Source: Streptomyces umbrinus (GTDB lineage: Bacteria > Actinomycetota > Actinomycetes > Streptomycetales > Streptomycetaceae). Taken from it: a DNA stretch of 64,000 nt. The notes under the pieces were generated by a model, which saw nothing but the letters and a program-made list of their open reading frames with translations, was not told where the DNA came from and ran no database searches. Positions 24,849-32,853 of the stretch are shown here, in pieces (the stretch's first letter is position 1; the number at the start of each line of letters is the position of its first letter). Both the position numbers and the translations under genes were made by a program. The stretch covers positions 4,960,001 through 5,024,000 of the forward strand of contig NZ_JAUSZI010000002.1 in the NCBI RefSeq assembly GCF_030817415.1, written 5' to 3'.

Positions 24849-26389
24849 TACTCCAGTTGCGGTTCTCCATATGCCCTGGTCAGGTGGCTCTTTTGGTGTG
24901 TAATTGGCTGACGCCTCGTCAGGGCGGCGGTGGTTCGTGACTCACCCGATCGGGGTGCGTTGAACCGGTTATGGAGCCGGAGATCGATGTCGAAGTAGGC
25001 CTGTGGGATGCCGAGTTGGAGTCCCTGCTGCTCCGGGTGGGAGAGCGGTTCGGCCGCGTCGAGCCGCGGCGGCGGATGCGGGACTACGTCCGCGGCCTGT
25101 TGGGACCGGTAGGTCGGAAGAACAGCTGGCAGTTGGCCGAGCACGCAGGCAACGCCACTCCCTACGGGTTGCAGCGGCTGCTGTCGTGGTGCCAGTGGGA
25201 ACCCGACGAGATCCGTGATGACCTGCAGAATTACGTTGCTGAGCGGCTCGGGCAGCCGGACGGTGTGCTGATCGTCGACGACACCGGCTTCCTCAAGAAG
25301 GGCACCATCTCCGCCGGAGTACAACGCCAATATTCCGGCACCGCAGGCCGCACGGAAAACTGCCAGATCGGGGTGTTCGCCGCCTACGCCTCCGCCAAGG
25401 GCAGGGCCCTGGTGGACCGCGAGCTCTACCTGCCCAAGTCCTGGACCGGAGATCCGGACCGGTGCCGCGCCGCCCGAATCCCGGAGGGCAGGTCCTTCGC
25501 GACCAAGCCGGAACTCGCACGCGCCATGGTCCGGCGGGCGCTGGACTCTGCCCTGCCGATCGCCTGGGTGACCGCCGATGCGGCCTACGGACAGGAGTGG
25601 CACTTCCGGCAGATCCTGGAGGAGGCCCGCGTCGGATACGTCCTGGCGGTGCCCAAGTCCCAGCAGGTCAAGACGCCTGCGGGCAGTTGGCGCATCGACC
25701 ATGTCCTGGCCGGCGCCCCGGCCGAGGCGTGGGAGCGGATCTCCTGCGGGGACGGGGCGAAGGGGCCGCGGGTCTACGACTGGGCCGCGGCCAAGCTGCC
25801 CACCATCGACGGTTGCGATCCCACCCACTACCGCTGGGTTCTGGCCCGCCGCAGCCTGGCGCGTCCCGAGGAGATCGCCTACTACCTCGCCTTCGCCCAG
25901 GCAGACGTCACGGTAGCCGAACTCGTCTGGGTCGCCGGCGCCCGGTGGGCCATCGAGGAGTGCTTCCAGGCCGCGAAGAACGAATGCGGCCTGGATCAGT
26001 ACGAAGTCCGCCGCTACGTCGGCTGGTACCGCCACATCACCCTGGCCATGCTCGCGCACGCCTTCCTGGCGGCGATGACCGCCCATGCCCTCGAAAAGGG
26101 GGCCGGAGAAACGGTTCGAGCAGCCTCGTTCCCCTCACCGTGGCAGAAATCCGAAGGCTGTTGGACCTTGCCCATTCCTCCGCAGCCCGGCACCACTCAC
26201 CTCGGCGCCGTCTCCACTGGTCCCGATGGCGACGCCGCCACCAGGCCGTCGCCCGCCACTGCCACTATCAGCACCGCGCGCACCCCGATCGGGTGAGTCA
26301 CGAACCACCGCCGCCCTGACGAGGCGTCAGCCAATTACACTCCCAAAGAGCCACCTGACCAGGGCATATGGAGAACCGCAACTGGAGTA
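24849..26389 (+). mobile_element. IS701-family insertion sequence B with 111-bp inverted repeats
   Basis: A 1541-bp element. Its ends 24849-24959 and 26279-26389 are inverted repeats of 111 bp with only two mismatches, starting TACTCCAGTTGCGGTTCTCC. It is flanked by TTAG at 24845-24848 and 26390-26393. The left TTAG is shared with IS A, so IS B inserted next to, or into the target duplication of, the first element. The right repeat overlaps the 3' coding end of its transposase. It carries one transposase gene. Confidence 0.9.
24971..26296 (+). pseudogene. IS701-family transposase of IS B, frameshifted near the 3' end
   Basis: A 441-codon frame with the DDE motifs Leu-Ile-Val-Asp-Asp-Thr-Gly-Phe, Val-Thr-Ala-Asp-Ala-Ala-Tyr-Gly and Glu-Glu-Cys-Phe-Gln-Ala-Ala-Lys-Asn-Glu. 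After Ala-His-Ala-Leu-Glu-Lys-Gly (about 26100) the frame loses homology. The -1 frame to 26319 instead encodes Leu-Val-Pro-Leu-Thr-Val-Ala-Glu-Ile-Arg-Arg and Trp-Arg-Arg-Arg-His-Gln, homologous to the C-terminus of the IS A transposase. The shift lies at or just after an A-AAG-GGG heptamer (26095-26101). It is either an inactivating indel or programmed -1 frameshifting. The catalytic triad is upstream of the shift. Confidence 0.8.
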
Positions 26390-26393
26390 TTAG

Positions 26394-26763
26394 GCGCAAA
26401 GAGGGGCCCGGTACCAGTAGGTACCGGGCCCTTCTCGAGCTTGCGCGGGGACCGCCGCACCCCCGTTACCGGGGGGCGGGACGACGGCGGTCCCCGCGAG
26501 GGACGCGGGCCGGGTCAGGGCCGGGCTTACGCGTCCGTGGCGTCCATGGAGGTCCGGGAGCCGCTCCGGAGGTCCTTGGCGCCGTTTTGGTGCCGGCCGG
26601 GGCGGGGAGCCGCTCCCGCCCTTGCCGACATCCACCAATGTGCCGGACGCGTGTTAAGCGTGTGCTGCGCGGACGTGACGCGCTCGTACCACTTCCACGA
26701 AGTTCCGCCGTGATCGCTCACACCGGAAGTTCCCCTCCGGGGTGCGCAGTTCACCGGACGTTC
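26394..26763. other. 370-bp gap between IS B and the cystathionine beta-synthase gene
   Basis: No convincing gene. It contains two perfect hairpins (26404-26431 and 26445-26500), the second with CGCGGGGACCGCCG arms of 14 bp. A 75-codon minus-strand frame at 26527-26754, directly downstream of the synthase, has no recognisable features and is probably spurious. Confidence 0.5.
26404..26431. terminator. Strong hairpin downstream of the cystathionine beta-synthase gene
   Basis: GGGCCCGGTACC, loop AGTA, GGTACCGGGCCC: a perfect 12-bp stem. Read on the minus strand it is followed by CTCTTTG, as expected of a terminator for the synthase transcript. Confidence 0.65.
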
Positions 26764-28155
26764 CTACTGGTGTCCACCCTTGGCCAGGAAGGACAACAGG
26801 TCCTGCCGGCTGACGACACCGGTGGGCTTGCCCTCGACCAGGACGATCGCCGCGTCGGCACCGCCGAGCACGGTCATCAGGTCGCCCACGGGCTCGCCGG
26901 AGCCGACCTGGGGCAGCGGCGCCGACATGTGCTTCTCCAGCGGGTCGGAGAGCGAGGCCCGCTGGGTGAACAGCGCGTCGAGCAGCTCGCGTTCGACGAC
27001 GGACCCGACGACCTCCGCCGCCATGACGTCCGGGTGACCGGCGCCGGGCTTGACGATCGGCATCTGCGAGACGCCGTACTCGCGCAGCACCTCGATGGCC
27101 TCGCCGACGGTCTCGTCCGGGTGCATGTGGACGAGGGACGGGATGGCCCCGTGCACCTTGTCGCTCAGGACGTCGGCGACGCGGGCGCTGGGCCCCTCGT
27201 CCTCCAGGAACCCGTAGTCGGCCATCCACTCGTCGTTGAAGATCTTGCTGAGATAGCCGCGCCCGCTGTCGGGCAGCAGCACGACCACGACGTCGTCGGG
27301 CCCGAGCCGCTGGGCGACCTCCAGCGCGGCGACGACGGCCATGCCGCACGAGCCGCCGACCAGCAGCCCCTCCTCCTTGGCCAGTCGCCGGGTCATCTGG
27401 AAGGAGTCCTTGTCGGACACGGCGACGATCTCGTCGGCGACGGTCCGGTCGTACGCGGTCGGCCAGAAGTCCTCGCCGACGCCCTCCACGAGGTACGGGC
27501 GCCCGGAGCCGCCGGAGTACACGGACCCCTCGGGGTCGGCGCCGACGACCTGGACCTTCCCGTCACTGGCGTCCTTGAGGTACCGCCCGGTCCCGGAGAT
27601 GGTGCCGCCGGTGCCCACGCCCGCCACGAAGTGGGTGATCCGCCCCTCCGTCTGCTCCCACAGCTCGGGGCCGGTGGAGTGATAGTGCGAGAGGGGATTG
27701 TTGGGGTTGGAGTACTGGTCGGGCTTCCAGGCGCCGGGGGTCTCCCGCACGAGCCGGTCCGAGACGTTGTAGTACGAGTCGGGGTGCTCCGGATCAACGG
27801 CGGTGGGGCATACGACGACGTCGGCGCCGTACGCCCGCAGGACGTTGATCTTGTCGGTGCTCACCTTGTCGGGGCACACGAAGATGCACTTGTAGCCCTT
27901 CTGCTGAGCCACGATGGCAAGGCCCACACCCGTGTTTCCACTGGTCGGCTCGACGATCGTGCCGCCCGGCTGCAGCGCGCCGCTCTTCTCGGCGGCCTCG
28001 ATCATGCGCAGGGCGATGCGGTCCTTCACGGAACCGCCGGGGTTGAAGTACTCGACCTTCGCGAGGACGGTCGCCTGGATGCCGGCGGTCACGCTGTTGA
28101 GCCTCACCAGCGGGGTGTTGCCGACGAGACTGATCATCGAGTCGTGGAATTGCAC
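26764..28155 (-). CDS. cbs: Cystathionine beta-synthase
   Basis: A 463-residue PLP enzyme joining serine and homocysteine to cystathionine (transsulfuration). The catalytic domain (residues 1-325) has Gly-Asn-Thr-Pro-Leu-Val, the PLP lysine in Gly-Gly-Ser-Val-Lys-Asp-Arg, Thr-Ser-Gly-Asn-Thr-Gly and the phosphate-binding Gly-Val-Gly-Thr-Gly-Gly-Thr. Two C-terminal CBS domains follow (about 340-460), which in this family bind adenosyl ligands. No N-terminal heme-binding extension is present. The O-acetylserine sulfhydrylase family is the alternative, but the paired CBS domains favour cystathionine synthesis. It is monocistronic, with a strong hairpin downstream. Confidence 0.93.
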   Translation of the reverse strand: MQFHDSMISLVGNTPLVRLNSVTAGIQATVLAKVEYFNPGGSVKDRIALRMIEAAEKSGALQPGGTIVEPTSGNTGVGLAIVAQQKGYKCIFVCPDKVSTDKINVLRAYGADVVVCPTAVDPEHPDSYYNVSDRLVRETPGAWKPDQYSNPNNPLSHYHSTGPELWEQTEGRITHFVAGVGTGGTISGTGRYLKDASDGKVQVVGADPEGSVYSGGSGRPYLVEGVGEDFWPTAYDRTVADEIVAVSDKDSFQMTRRLAKEEGLLVGGSCGMAVVAALEVAQRLGPDDVVVVLLPDSGRGYLSKIFNDEWMADYGFLEDEGPSARVADVLSDKVHGAIPSLVHMHPDETVGEAIEVLREYGVSQMPIVKPGAGHPDVMAAEVVGSVVERELLDALFTQRASLSDPLEKHMSAPLPQVGSGEPVGDLMTVLGGADAAIVLVEGKPTGVVSRQDLLSFLAKGGHQ

Positions 28156-28302
28156 CGTTGTCTCCGGAGCTGAAAAAGAAGTGATTGAGGTGGTGTCGTC
28201 AGCCTAAGCCCCGTGTCGGGCGTTCACGTCGCGTTGAGATTGGCCGACGGTCTGTACGGGGCAAGCAGTGGGTGTACGGCAAAGAGGAGGTGGCGGCTAC
28301 GC

Positions 28303-29334
28303 ATGACGAGCTTGTCGAGAGCGAGGGTGGCACGCCGGATCGCCGCGGGCGCCGCGTACGGCGGCGGCGGGATCGGTCTGCTGGGCGCGGCGACGGTCGG
28401 AGTGGTGCTGGCCGAGGTCCAGCTGGCGAAGCGCCAGGTGGGGAACGGCCACAGCCCCCATCCGCCGAGCGCGGACGGGCTGTACGGGTATGTGTACGCC
28501 GGCTCCGAGGAACCGCTGCGCCTGACGATGCTGGGTGACTCCACGGCGGCGGGGCAGGGGGTGCACCGGGCCCGTCAGACACCGGGGGCGCTGCTCGCCT
28601 CCGGGCTGGCGGCGGTGGCGGAGCGGCCGGTGCGGCTGCGGAACGTGGCACTGCCCGGCGCCCAGTCCGACGACCTGGACCGCCAGGTCGCGGTGGTTCT
28701 CGGGGAGCCGGAGGGAGTCCCCGACGTATGCGTGATCATGGTCGGCGCGAATGACGTGACGCATCGGATGCTGGCGACGCGCTCGGTCCGTCACCTCTCG
28801 GCGGCGGTACGGCGTCTGCGTACCGCCGGTGCCGAGGTGGTCGTGGGCACCTGCCCCGACCTGGGCACCATCGAGCCGGTCCAGCAGCCGCTGCGGTGGC
28901 TGGCGCGGCGGGCCTCGCGGCAGCTCGCGGCCGCCCAGACCATCGGGACGGTGGAGCAGGGCGGGCGGACGGTGTCGCTGGGCGACCTGCTGGGGCCGGA
29001 GTTCGCGGCGAATCCGCGGGAGCTCTTCGGGCCCGACAACTACCACCCGTCCGCCGAGGGCTATGCCACGGCGGCGATGGCGGTACTTCCCACGGTGTGC
29101 GCGACGCTGGGCCTGTGGCCGGCGGAGGAGGAGCGTCCGGACGTCTCCCGCCGGGAGGGGTTCCTGCCGGTGGCCCGGGCTGCGGCCGAGGCCGCGTCCG
29201 AGGCGGGTACGGAGGTCACTGCGGCCATGCCCACGGGTCCGCGTGCCCCGTGGGCCCTCCTCAAGCGCCGCCGGCGCCACCGCGTCCCGGCCACGGACCC
29301 GTCCCCGACGACGACGCGGGAACCGTCGGCCTGA
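28303..29334 (+). CDS. Membrane-anchored SGNH/GDSL hydrolase
   Basis: A 343-residue serine esterase/lipase-type protein. A hydrophobic N-terminal helix (about residues 12-40) probably anchors or exports it. The SGNH domain has block I Gly-Asp-Ser-Thr-Ala-Ala-Gly-Gln-Gly (nucleophile Ser), block III Val-Gly-Ala-Asn-Asp-Val, and block V Asp-Asn-Tyr-His-Pro-Ser with the catalytic Asp and His. The C-terminal ~70 residues are a basic, Pro/Thr-rich tail. The ATG at 28303 lies 12 nt after GAGGAGG, slightly long spacing. The substrate is unknown. It is divergent from cbs. Confidence 0.85.
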   Translation: MTSLSRARVARRIAAGAAYGGGGIGLLGAATVGVVLAEVQLAKRQVGNGHSPHPPSADGLYGYVYAGSEEPLRLTMLGDSTAAGQGVHRARQTPGALLASGLAAVAERPVRLRNVALPGAQSDDLDRQVAVVLGEPEGVPDVCVIMVGANDVTHRMLATRSVRHLSAAVRRLRTAGAEVVVGTCPDLGTIEPVQQPLRWLARRASRQLAAAQTIGTVEQGGRTVSLGDLLGPEFAANPRELFGPDNYHPSAEGYATAAMAVLPTVCATLGLWPAEEERPDVSRREGFLPVARAAAEAASEAGTEVTAAMPTGPRAPWALLKRRRRHRVPATDPSPTTTREPSA

Positions 29335-29345
29335 CCGGGGCTTTT

Positions 29346-29535
29346 CTCGCCCCCGCCGCCCCTACCCATTCCCGTCACTTACTCAGGGGCTCCGCCCCCG
29401 AACCCCCGCTCCTCAAACGCCGGAGGGGCTGACTACCAGCCCGTCCGGCGTTTGAGGACGAGCGCGGAGCGCGATACGGGGGTCTGGGGGCGGAGCCCCC
29501 AGGGGACGGGAATGGGTAGGGGCGGCGGGGGCGAG
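29346..29535. repeat. Nested 190-bp palindrome (repeat family R2)
   Basis: The outer arms 29346-29376 and 29505-29535 are a perfect 31-bp inverted repeat beginning CTCGCCCCCGCCGCCCCTAC. Inner arms pair GGGGCTCCGCCCCC with GGGGGCGGAGCCCC, and TCCTCAAACGCCGGA with TCCGGCGTTTGAGGA, leaving a short core. Half-units recur at 41030-41048 and 44012-44085. It occupies most of the SGNH-thiolase gap (29335-29711) and could act as a terminator. The remaining 176 bp before the thiolase gene show no other gene. Confidence 0.8.
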
Positions 29536-29711
29536 GAAAGCAAGCGCTTAGACAAATGCGGCCCGAGTCACATGGCCACACCCGTGACCTCGCCCATACG
29601 TACGGGTAACTTCCCAACCAGGTCCGCCTACACCCTCGTACTCCCACCCGCCGCCCGACCACCGCCCCTCAACGAGGCGCTCCGCGCCGCCCCTTCTTAC
29701 TGGAGCCGTAG

Positions 29712-30932
29712 ATGCCCGAAGCCGTGATCGTCTCGACCGCCCGCTCCCCCATCGGCCGCGCTTTCAAGGGCTCCCTCAAGGACCTGCGCCCGGACGACCT
29801 CACCGCCACGATCATCCAGGCCGCCCTCGCCAAGGTCCCCGAGCTGGACCCCAAGGACATCGAAGACCTGATGCTCGGCTGCGGCCTCCCCGGCGGCGAG
29901 CAGGGCAGCAACCTCGGCCGCATCGTCGCCGTACAGATGGGGATGGACCACCTCCCCGGCTGCACGATCACCCGTTACTGTTCCTCGTCGCTCCAGACGA
30001 CCCGCATGGCCCTGCACGCCATCAAGGCAGGCGAGGGCGACGTCTTCATCTCGGCGGGCGTGGAGATGGTGTCCCGCTTCACGAAGGGCAACTCCGACAG
30101 CCTCCCGGACACGCACAACCCCCTCTTCGCGGACGCCGAGGCCCGCACCGCCGAGGTCGCCGCCAGCGAGGGCGCGAGCTGGCACGACCCGCGCGAGGAC
30201 GGCCTCGTCCCCGACCCGTACATCGCGATGGGCCAGACCGCGGAGAACCTCGCCCGCATCAAGGGCGTCACCCGCCAGGACATGGACGAGTTCGGCGTCC
30301 GCTCGCAGAACCTCGCCGAGGAAGCCATCAAGAACGGCTTCTGGGAGCGCGAGATCACCCCGGTCACGACCCCGGACGGCACGGTCGTCTCCAAGGACGA
30401 CGGCCCCCGCGCCGGCGTCACCCTCGAAGGCGTCCAGGGCCTCAAGCCGGTCTTCCGCCCGGACGGACTCGTCACGGCGGGCAACTGCTGCCCGCTGAAC
30501 GACGGCGCCGCCGCCGTGGTGATCATGTCCGACACGAAGGCCCGCGAGCTCGGCCTCACCCCCCTCGCCCGGGTCGTCTCGACCGGCGTCACCGGCCTCT
30601 CCCCCGAGATCATGGGCCTCGGCCCGGTCGAGGCGTCGAAGCAGGCCCTGAGCCGCGCCGGTCTGACCGTCGACGACATCGACCTCTTCGAGATCAACGA
30701 GGCGTTCGCCGCCCAGGTGATCCCCTCCTACCGCGACCTGAACATCCCGCTGGAGAAGCTGAACGTGAACGGCGGCGCGATCGCGGTCGGCCACCCCTTC
30801 GGCATGACCGGCGCCCGCATCACCGGCACTCTGATCAACTCCCTCCAGTTCCACGACAAGCAGTTCGGTCTGGAGACGATGTGCGTCGGCGGCGGCCAGG
30901 GCATGGCGATGGTCATCGAGCGTCTGAGCTAG
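29712..30932 (+). CDS. Acetyl-CoA C-acetyltransferase (thiolase)
   Basis: A 406-residue thiolase that condenses or cleaves acyl-CoA with CoA. The nucleophilic Cys is in Thr-Arg-Tyr-Cys-Ser-Ser-Ser (about residue 92), the His in [10 protein letters not shown] (about 357) and the second Cys in Met-Cys-Val-Gly-Gly-Gly-Gln-Gly near the C-terminus. Length is standard. It could serve beta-oxidation or acetoacetyl-CoA formation; the neighbours do not decide. The ATG follows TGGAG. A hairpin (31010-31052) lies downstream. Confidence 0.93.
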   Translation: MPEAVIVSTARSPIGRAFKGSLKDLRPDDLTATIIQAALAKVPELDPKDIEDLMLGCGLPGGEQGSNLGRIVAVQMGMDHLPGCTITRYCSSSLQTTRMALHAIKAGEGDVFISAGVEMVSRFTKGNSDSLPDTHNPLFADAEARTAEVAASEGASWHDPREDGLVPDPYIAMGQTAENLARIKGVTRQDMDEFGVRSQNLAEEAIKNGFWEREITPVTTPDGTVVSKDDGPRAGVTLEGVQGLKPVFRPDGLVTAGNCCPLNDGAAAVVIMSDTKARELGLTPLARVVSTGVTGLSPEIMGLGPVEASKQALSRAGLTVDDIDLFEINEAFAAQVIPSYRDLNIPLEKLNVNGGAIAVGHPFGMTGARITGTLINSLQFHDKQFGLETMCVGGGQGMAMVIERLS

Positions 30933-31009
30933 TAACCGGATCCACCACAGCCACAGGCGCCCGAACCGAAGCGCCGTTGCTGTAACCGCAGTTGAACTCA
31001 GCGTGACCG

Positions 31010-31052
31010 AATCGGCCCGGAACCCCGCAACCACCGGGACTACGGGCCGATT
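31010..31052 (+). terminator. Probable terminator after the thiolase gene
   Basis: AATCGGCCCG and CGGGCCGATT form a perfect 10-bp stem followed by TTG. The rest of the gap 30933-31246 contains a weaker CCCTC/GAGGG hairpin near 31085-31102 and presumably the promoter of the next gene; no gene is seen. Confidence 0.55.
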
Positions 31053-31246
31053 TGTGATCCAATCTCCCCCAGGATGTGACCTATCTCCCTCTGGAGAGGG
31101 ATTTACGCAGGTCAGAGCCGTTACGCAACCAAACATCAGGCCTAAAGTCCTGTCCCTTTCGTGACGTTACGCACTGACAGCTGGTTAGTCCGCCCTTCAA
31201 GCTGATGTAGGAAGTCGGGGGTCGACTTTGAACCGGGAGTACGTCA

Positions 31247-32038
31247 GTGAGCACCACGTCTCTTGCTCTGCTGCTCGCCACAGCCACCACCACGGCCGTG
31301 GGCGTCGCCGTTCTGCGCACCCTGCTGGCGCTGCGCCGACAGGTAGCGGCCCTGCACACCCAGCTCGCCGAGAGCCGCGCCACGGCCGTCCGCGGTCTGG
31401 TGCCGTCCGCGCGCTCGACCACGGACACGGACGAGATACGTGCCGCCGTGGCCGAGGCGCTCGCCGAGGAGCGGGAGCGGGAGCTCGCCGAGGCCCGGGC
31501 GTTCTGGGCCGCCCAGGAGGCGCGTGACGCCTCGGACTCGCCCACTCTGCTCGGCCTGCCGGACAGTGATCTGTTCCTGCCGCGCCAGTCGGACTTCGCG
31601 GGCCTCGAACACCTGGAGCCGGTGACCGAGCCTGCCGCCGACGCCGACGAGTTCGCCGGGGACTCCCCCGAACTGGCCGCGGCCCGCCGCCGTCACCCCT
31701 CGCACCCTGACTTCGTACCGGTCCAGTCACCGGTCGTGAACGACCACGAACGCACGGTGTCCTGCCTGGAGGAGTTGGCCGAGTCCCGCACGGAACTCAC
31801 CGACATCCGCCCCGGCCCCCTCGGCACGCTCGACGTCTACGTCTTCGCCGACGGCACCACCCTCTGCATGACCCCGGGCCACCGCGAAACCGCCGAACGC
31901 CTCGCCGACTCCCTCCGCACCGGCCACCCCCCGGTCCTCCTGGGCGGCTCCGGAGTCTCAGGCGCCTACGCCCTGACCTTCGAATGCGCGAACGAGAACG
32001 TCTACGTCCTGGCGGACCGGGTCATAGCCTCGCTTTAG
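31247..32038 (+). CDS. Hypothetical protein with an N-terminal membrane segment and coiled coil
   Basis: A 263-residue protein not assignable to a named family. Residues 3-25 form a hydrophobic helix, and a heptad-rich, Glu/Arg/Ala-rich helix covers about 28-90. An acidic linker leads to a compact C-terminal domain (about 165-263: Leu-Asp-Val-Tyr-Val-Phe-Ala-Asp-Gly-Thr-Thr, Gly-Ala-Tyr-Ala-Leu-Thr-Phe-Glu-Cys). The topology suggests a single-pass membrane protein. GTG 31247 follows GGGAG at 8 nt. An R1 repeat copy lies directly downstream. Confidence 0.7.
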   Translation: MSTTSLALLLATATTTAVGVAVLRTLLALRRQVAALHTQLAESRATAVRGLVPSARSTTDTDEIRAAVAEALAEERERELAEARAFWAAQEARDASDSPTLLGLPDSDLFLPRQSDFAGLEHLEPVTEPAADADEFAGDSPELAAARRRHPSHPDFVPVQSPVVNDHERTVSCLEELAESRTELTDIRPGPLGTLDVYVFADGTTLCMTPGHRETAERLADSLRTGHPPVLLGGSGVSGAYALTFECANENVYVLADRVIASL

Positions 32039-32060
32039 AACAAGCCTGACAGGAGGCGCG

Positions 32061-32098
32061 CCCCGTCAGGGGCGCGGGGAACTGCGCGCTCAGCCACA
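32061..32098. repeat. Repeat family R1, copy 2 (inverted relative to copy 1)
   Basis: The unit CCCGTCAGGGGCGCGGGGAA, followed by CTGCGCGCTCAGCCAC, is the reverse complement of the 19162-19198 unit with small changes. It sits between convergent genes. Confidence 0.75.
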
Positions 32099-32125
32099 TC
32101 GCACACCCGCAGTCGCAACGAACAC

Positions 32126-32437
32126 TCAAACCCCCGCCCTCTTCTGTGCCTCCTCAACAACCCGCACAGCCTCCACGACCTCGTCCACCGTGGTCAGCAC
32201 AACCGCCAAGTCATTCCCAGCCAGAGTGATCTGATCCGCCGCGGCGAACATCCCCGCGTCCGGCATCTCCAGAGGCTCCCGCAAGGGGTCCTCCAACCGC
32301 TGGGCACGCAGTGCCAACTCCCTGGCCAGCCCCAGCGCTTCCGCGGCAGCCCCCCGTTGCAACCGACTCTGCGGAGCGGCCCGCAACCGGTCGGCGAAAT
32401 GTTCCACGGCCCGCGTCAAAGGCGTCGTATCAAGCAC
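32126..32437 (-). CDS. Conserved small hypothetical protein
   Basis: A 103-residue, mostly helical, soluble protein without recognised motifs. It has an Ala/Leu/Arg-rich N-terminal half (Ala-Val-Glu-His-Phe-Ala-Asp-Arg-Leu-Arg) and an acidic C-terminal helix (Val-Asp-Glu-Val-Val-Glu-Ala-Val-Arg-Val-Val-Glu-Glu). Codon use is normal for the chromosome, which supports it being real. It is convergent with the upstream hypothetical gene and divergent from the DUF4287 gene. Confidence 0.6.
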   Translation of the reverse strand: MLDTTPLTRAVEHFADRLRAAPQSRLQRGAAAEALGLARELALRAQRLEDPLREPLEMPDAGMFAAADQITLAGNDLAVVLTTVDEVVEAVRVVEEAQKRAGV

Positions 32438-32539
32438 GCGCCGACCCTACGCGCCTCATCTGGACTGTTGCCAACAGGCCAACGCTCAGGCACGGTGACT
32501 TGAAGGACCGGCTTACATCCCATGCGTCCGGAGGCGCCG

Positions 32540-32770
32540 ATGTCCCAAGTCTTCTCCGAGGAGACCCATCGCAATCTGCTCGCCCGCATCCCCCATTGCA
32601 CCGGTCGTGAGATTTCCGACTGGCTGCGCACCGTCGACGAAGGCCCCGCCCTCTTCCGCTTCGAGGAGAAGGTCAGCTGGCTCCGCGCCGAGCACGACCT
32701 CGCGTACGGCCACGCCAAAGCCATCATTCACGAGTACGACCTGAGGAGGGCCGCGCGCAAACTGCGCTGA
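32540..32770 (+). CDS. DUF4287-family small protein
   Basis: A 76-residue protein of the DUF4287 type: Phe-Ser-Glu-Glu-Thr-His-Arg-Asn-Leu, Thr-Gly-Arg-Glu-Ile-Ser-Asp-Trp-Leu, Leu-Arg-Ala-Glu-His-Asp-Leu-Ala-Tyr-Gly-His-Ala and a basic end. Function is unknown. The ATG at 32540 was chosen over one 18 nt upstream because GGAGG lies 5 nt before it. It is followed by a strong hairpin shared with the convergent gene. Confidence 0.8.
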   Translation: MSQVFSEETHRNLLARIPHCTGREISDWLRTVDEGPALFRFEEKVSWLRAEHDLAYGHAKAIIHEYDLRRAARKLR

Positions 32771-32804
32771 GCGGTTTCGCTCTGCTCCTGCACCCGACAA
32801 AAAT

Positions 32805-32840
32805 GGAAGGGCCCGCGAACCGTGGTTCGCGGGCCCTTCC
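32805..32840. terminator. Strong terminator between the DUF4287 and Bax-inhibitor genes
   Basis: GGAAGGGCCCGCGAACC and GGTTCGCGGGCCCTTCC form a 17-bp perfect stem. On the minus strand it is followed by ATTTTTGT, a classical intrinsic terminator for the Bax-inhibitor-1 gene. Confidence 0.85.
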
Positions 32841-32853
32841 GACTGCGGTCCTG

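Noticed and set aside
26527..26754. 75-codon minus-strand frame downstream of cystathionine beta-synthase
   Set aside because: No ribosome-binding site, motif or clear codon bias; it overlaps hairpin-rich intergenic DNA.
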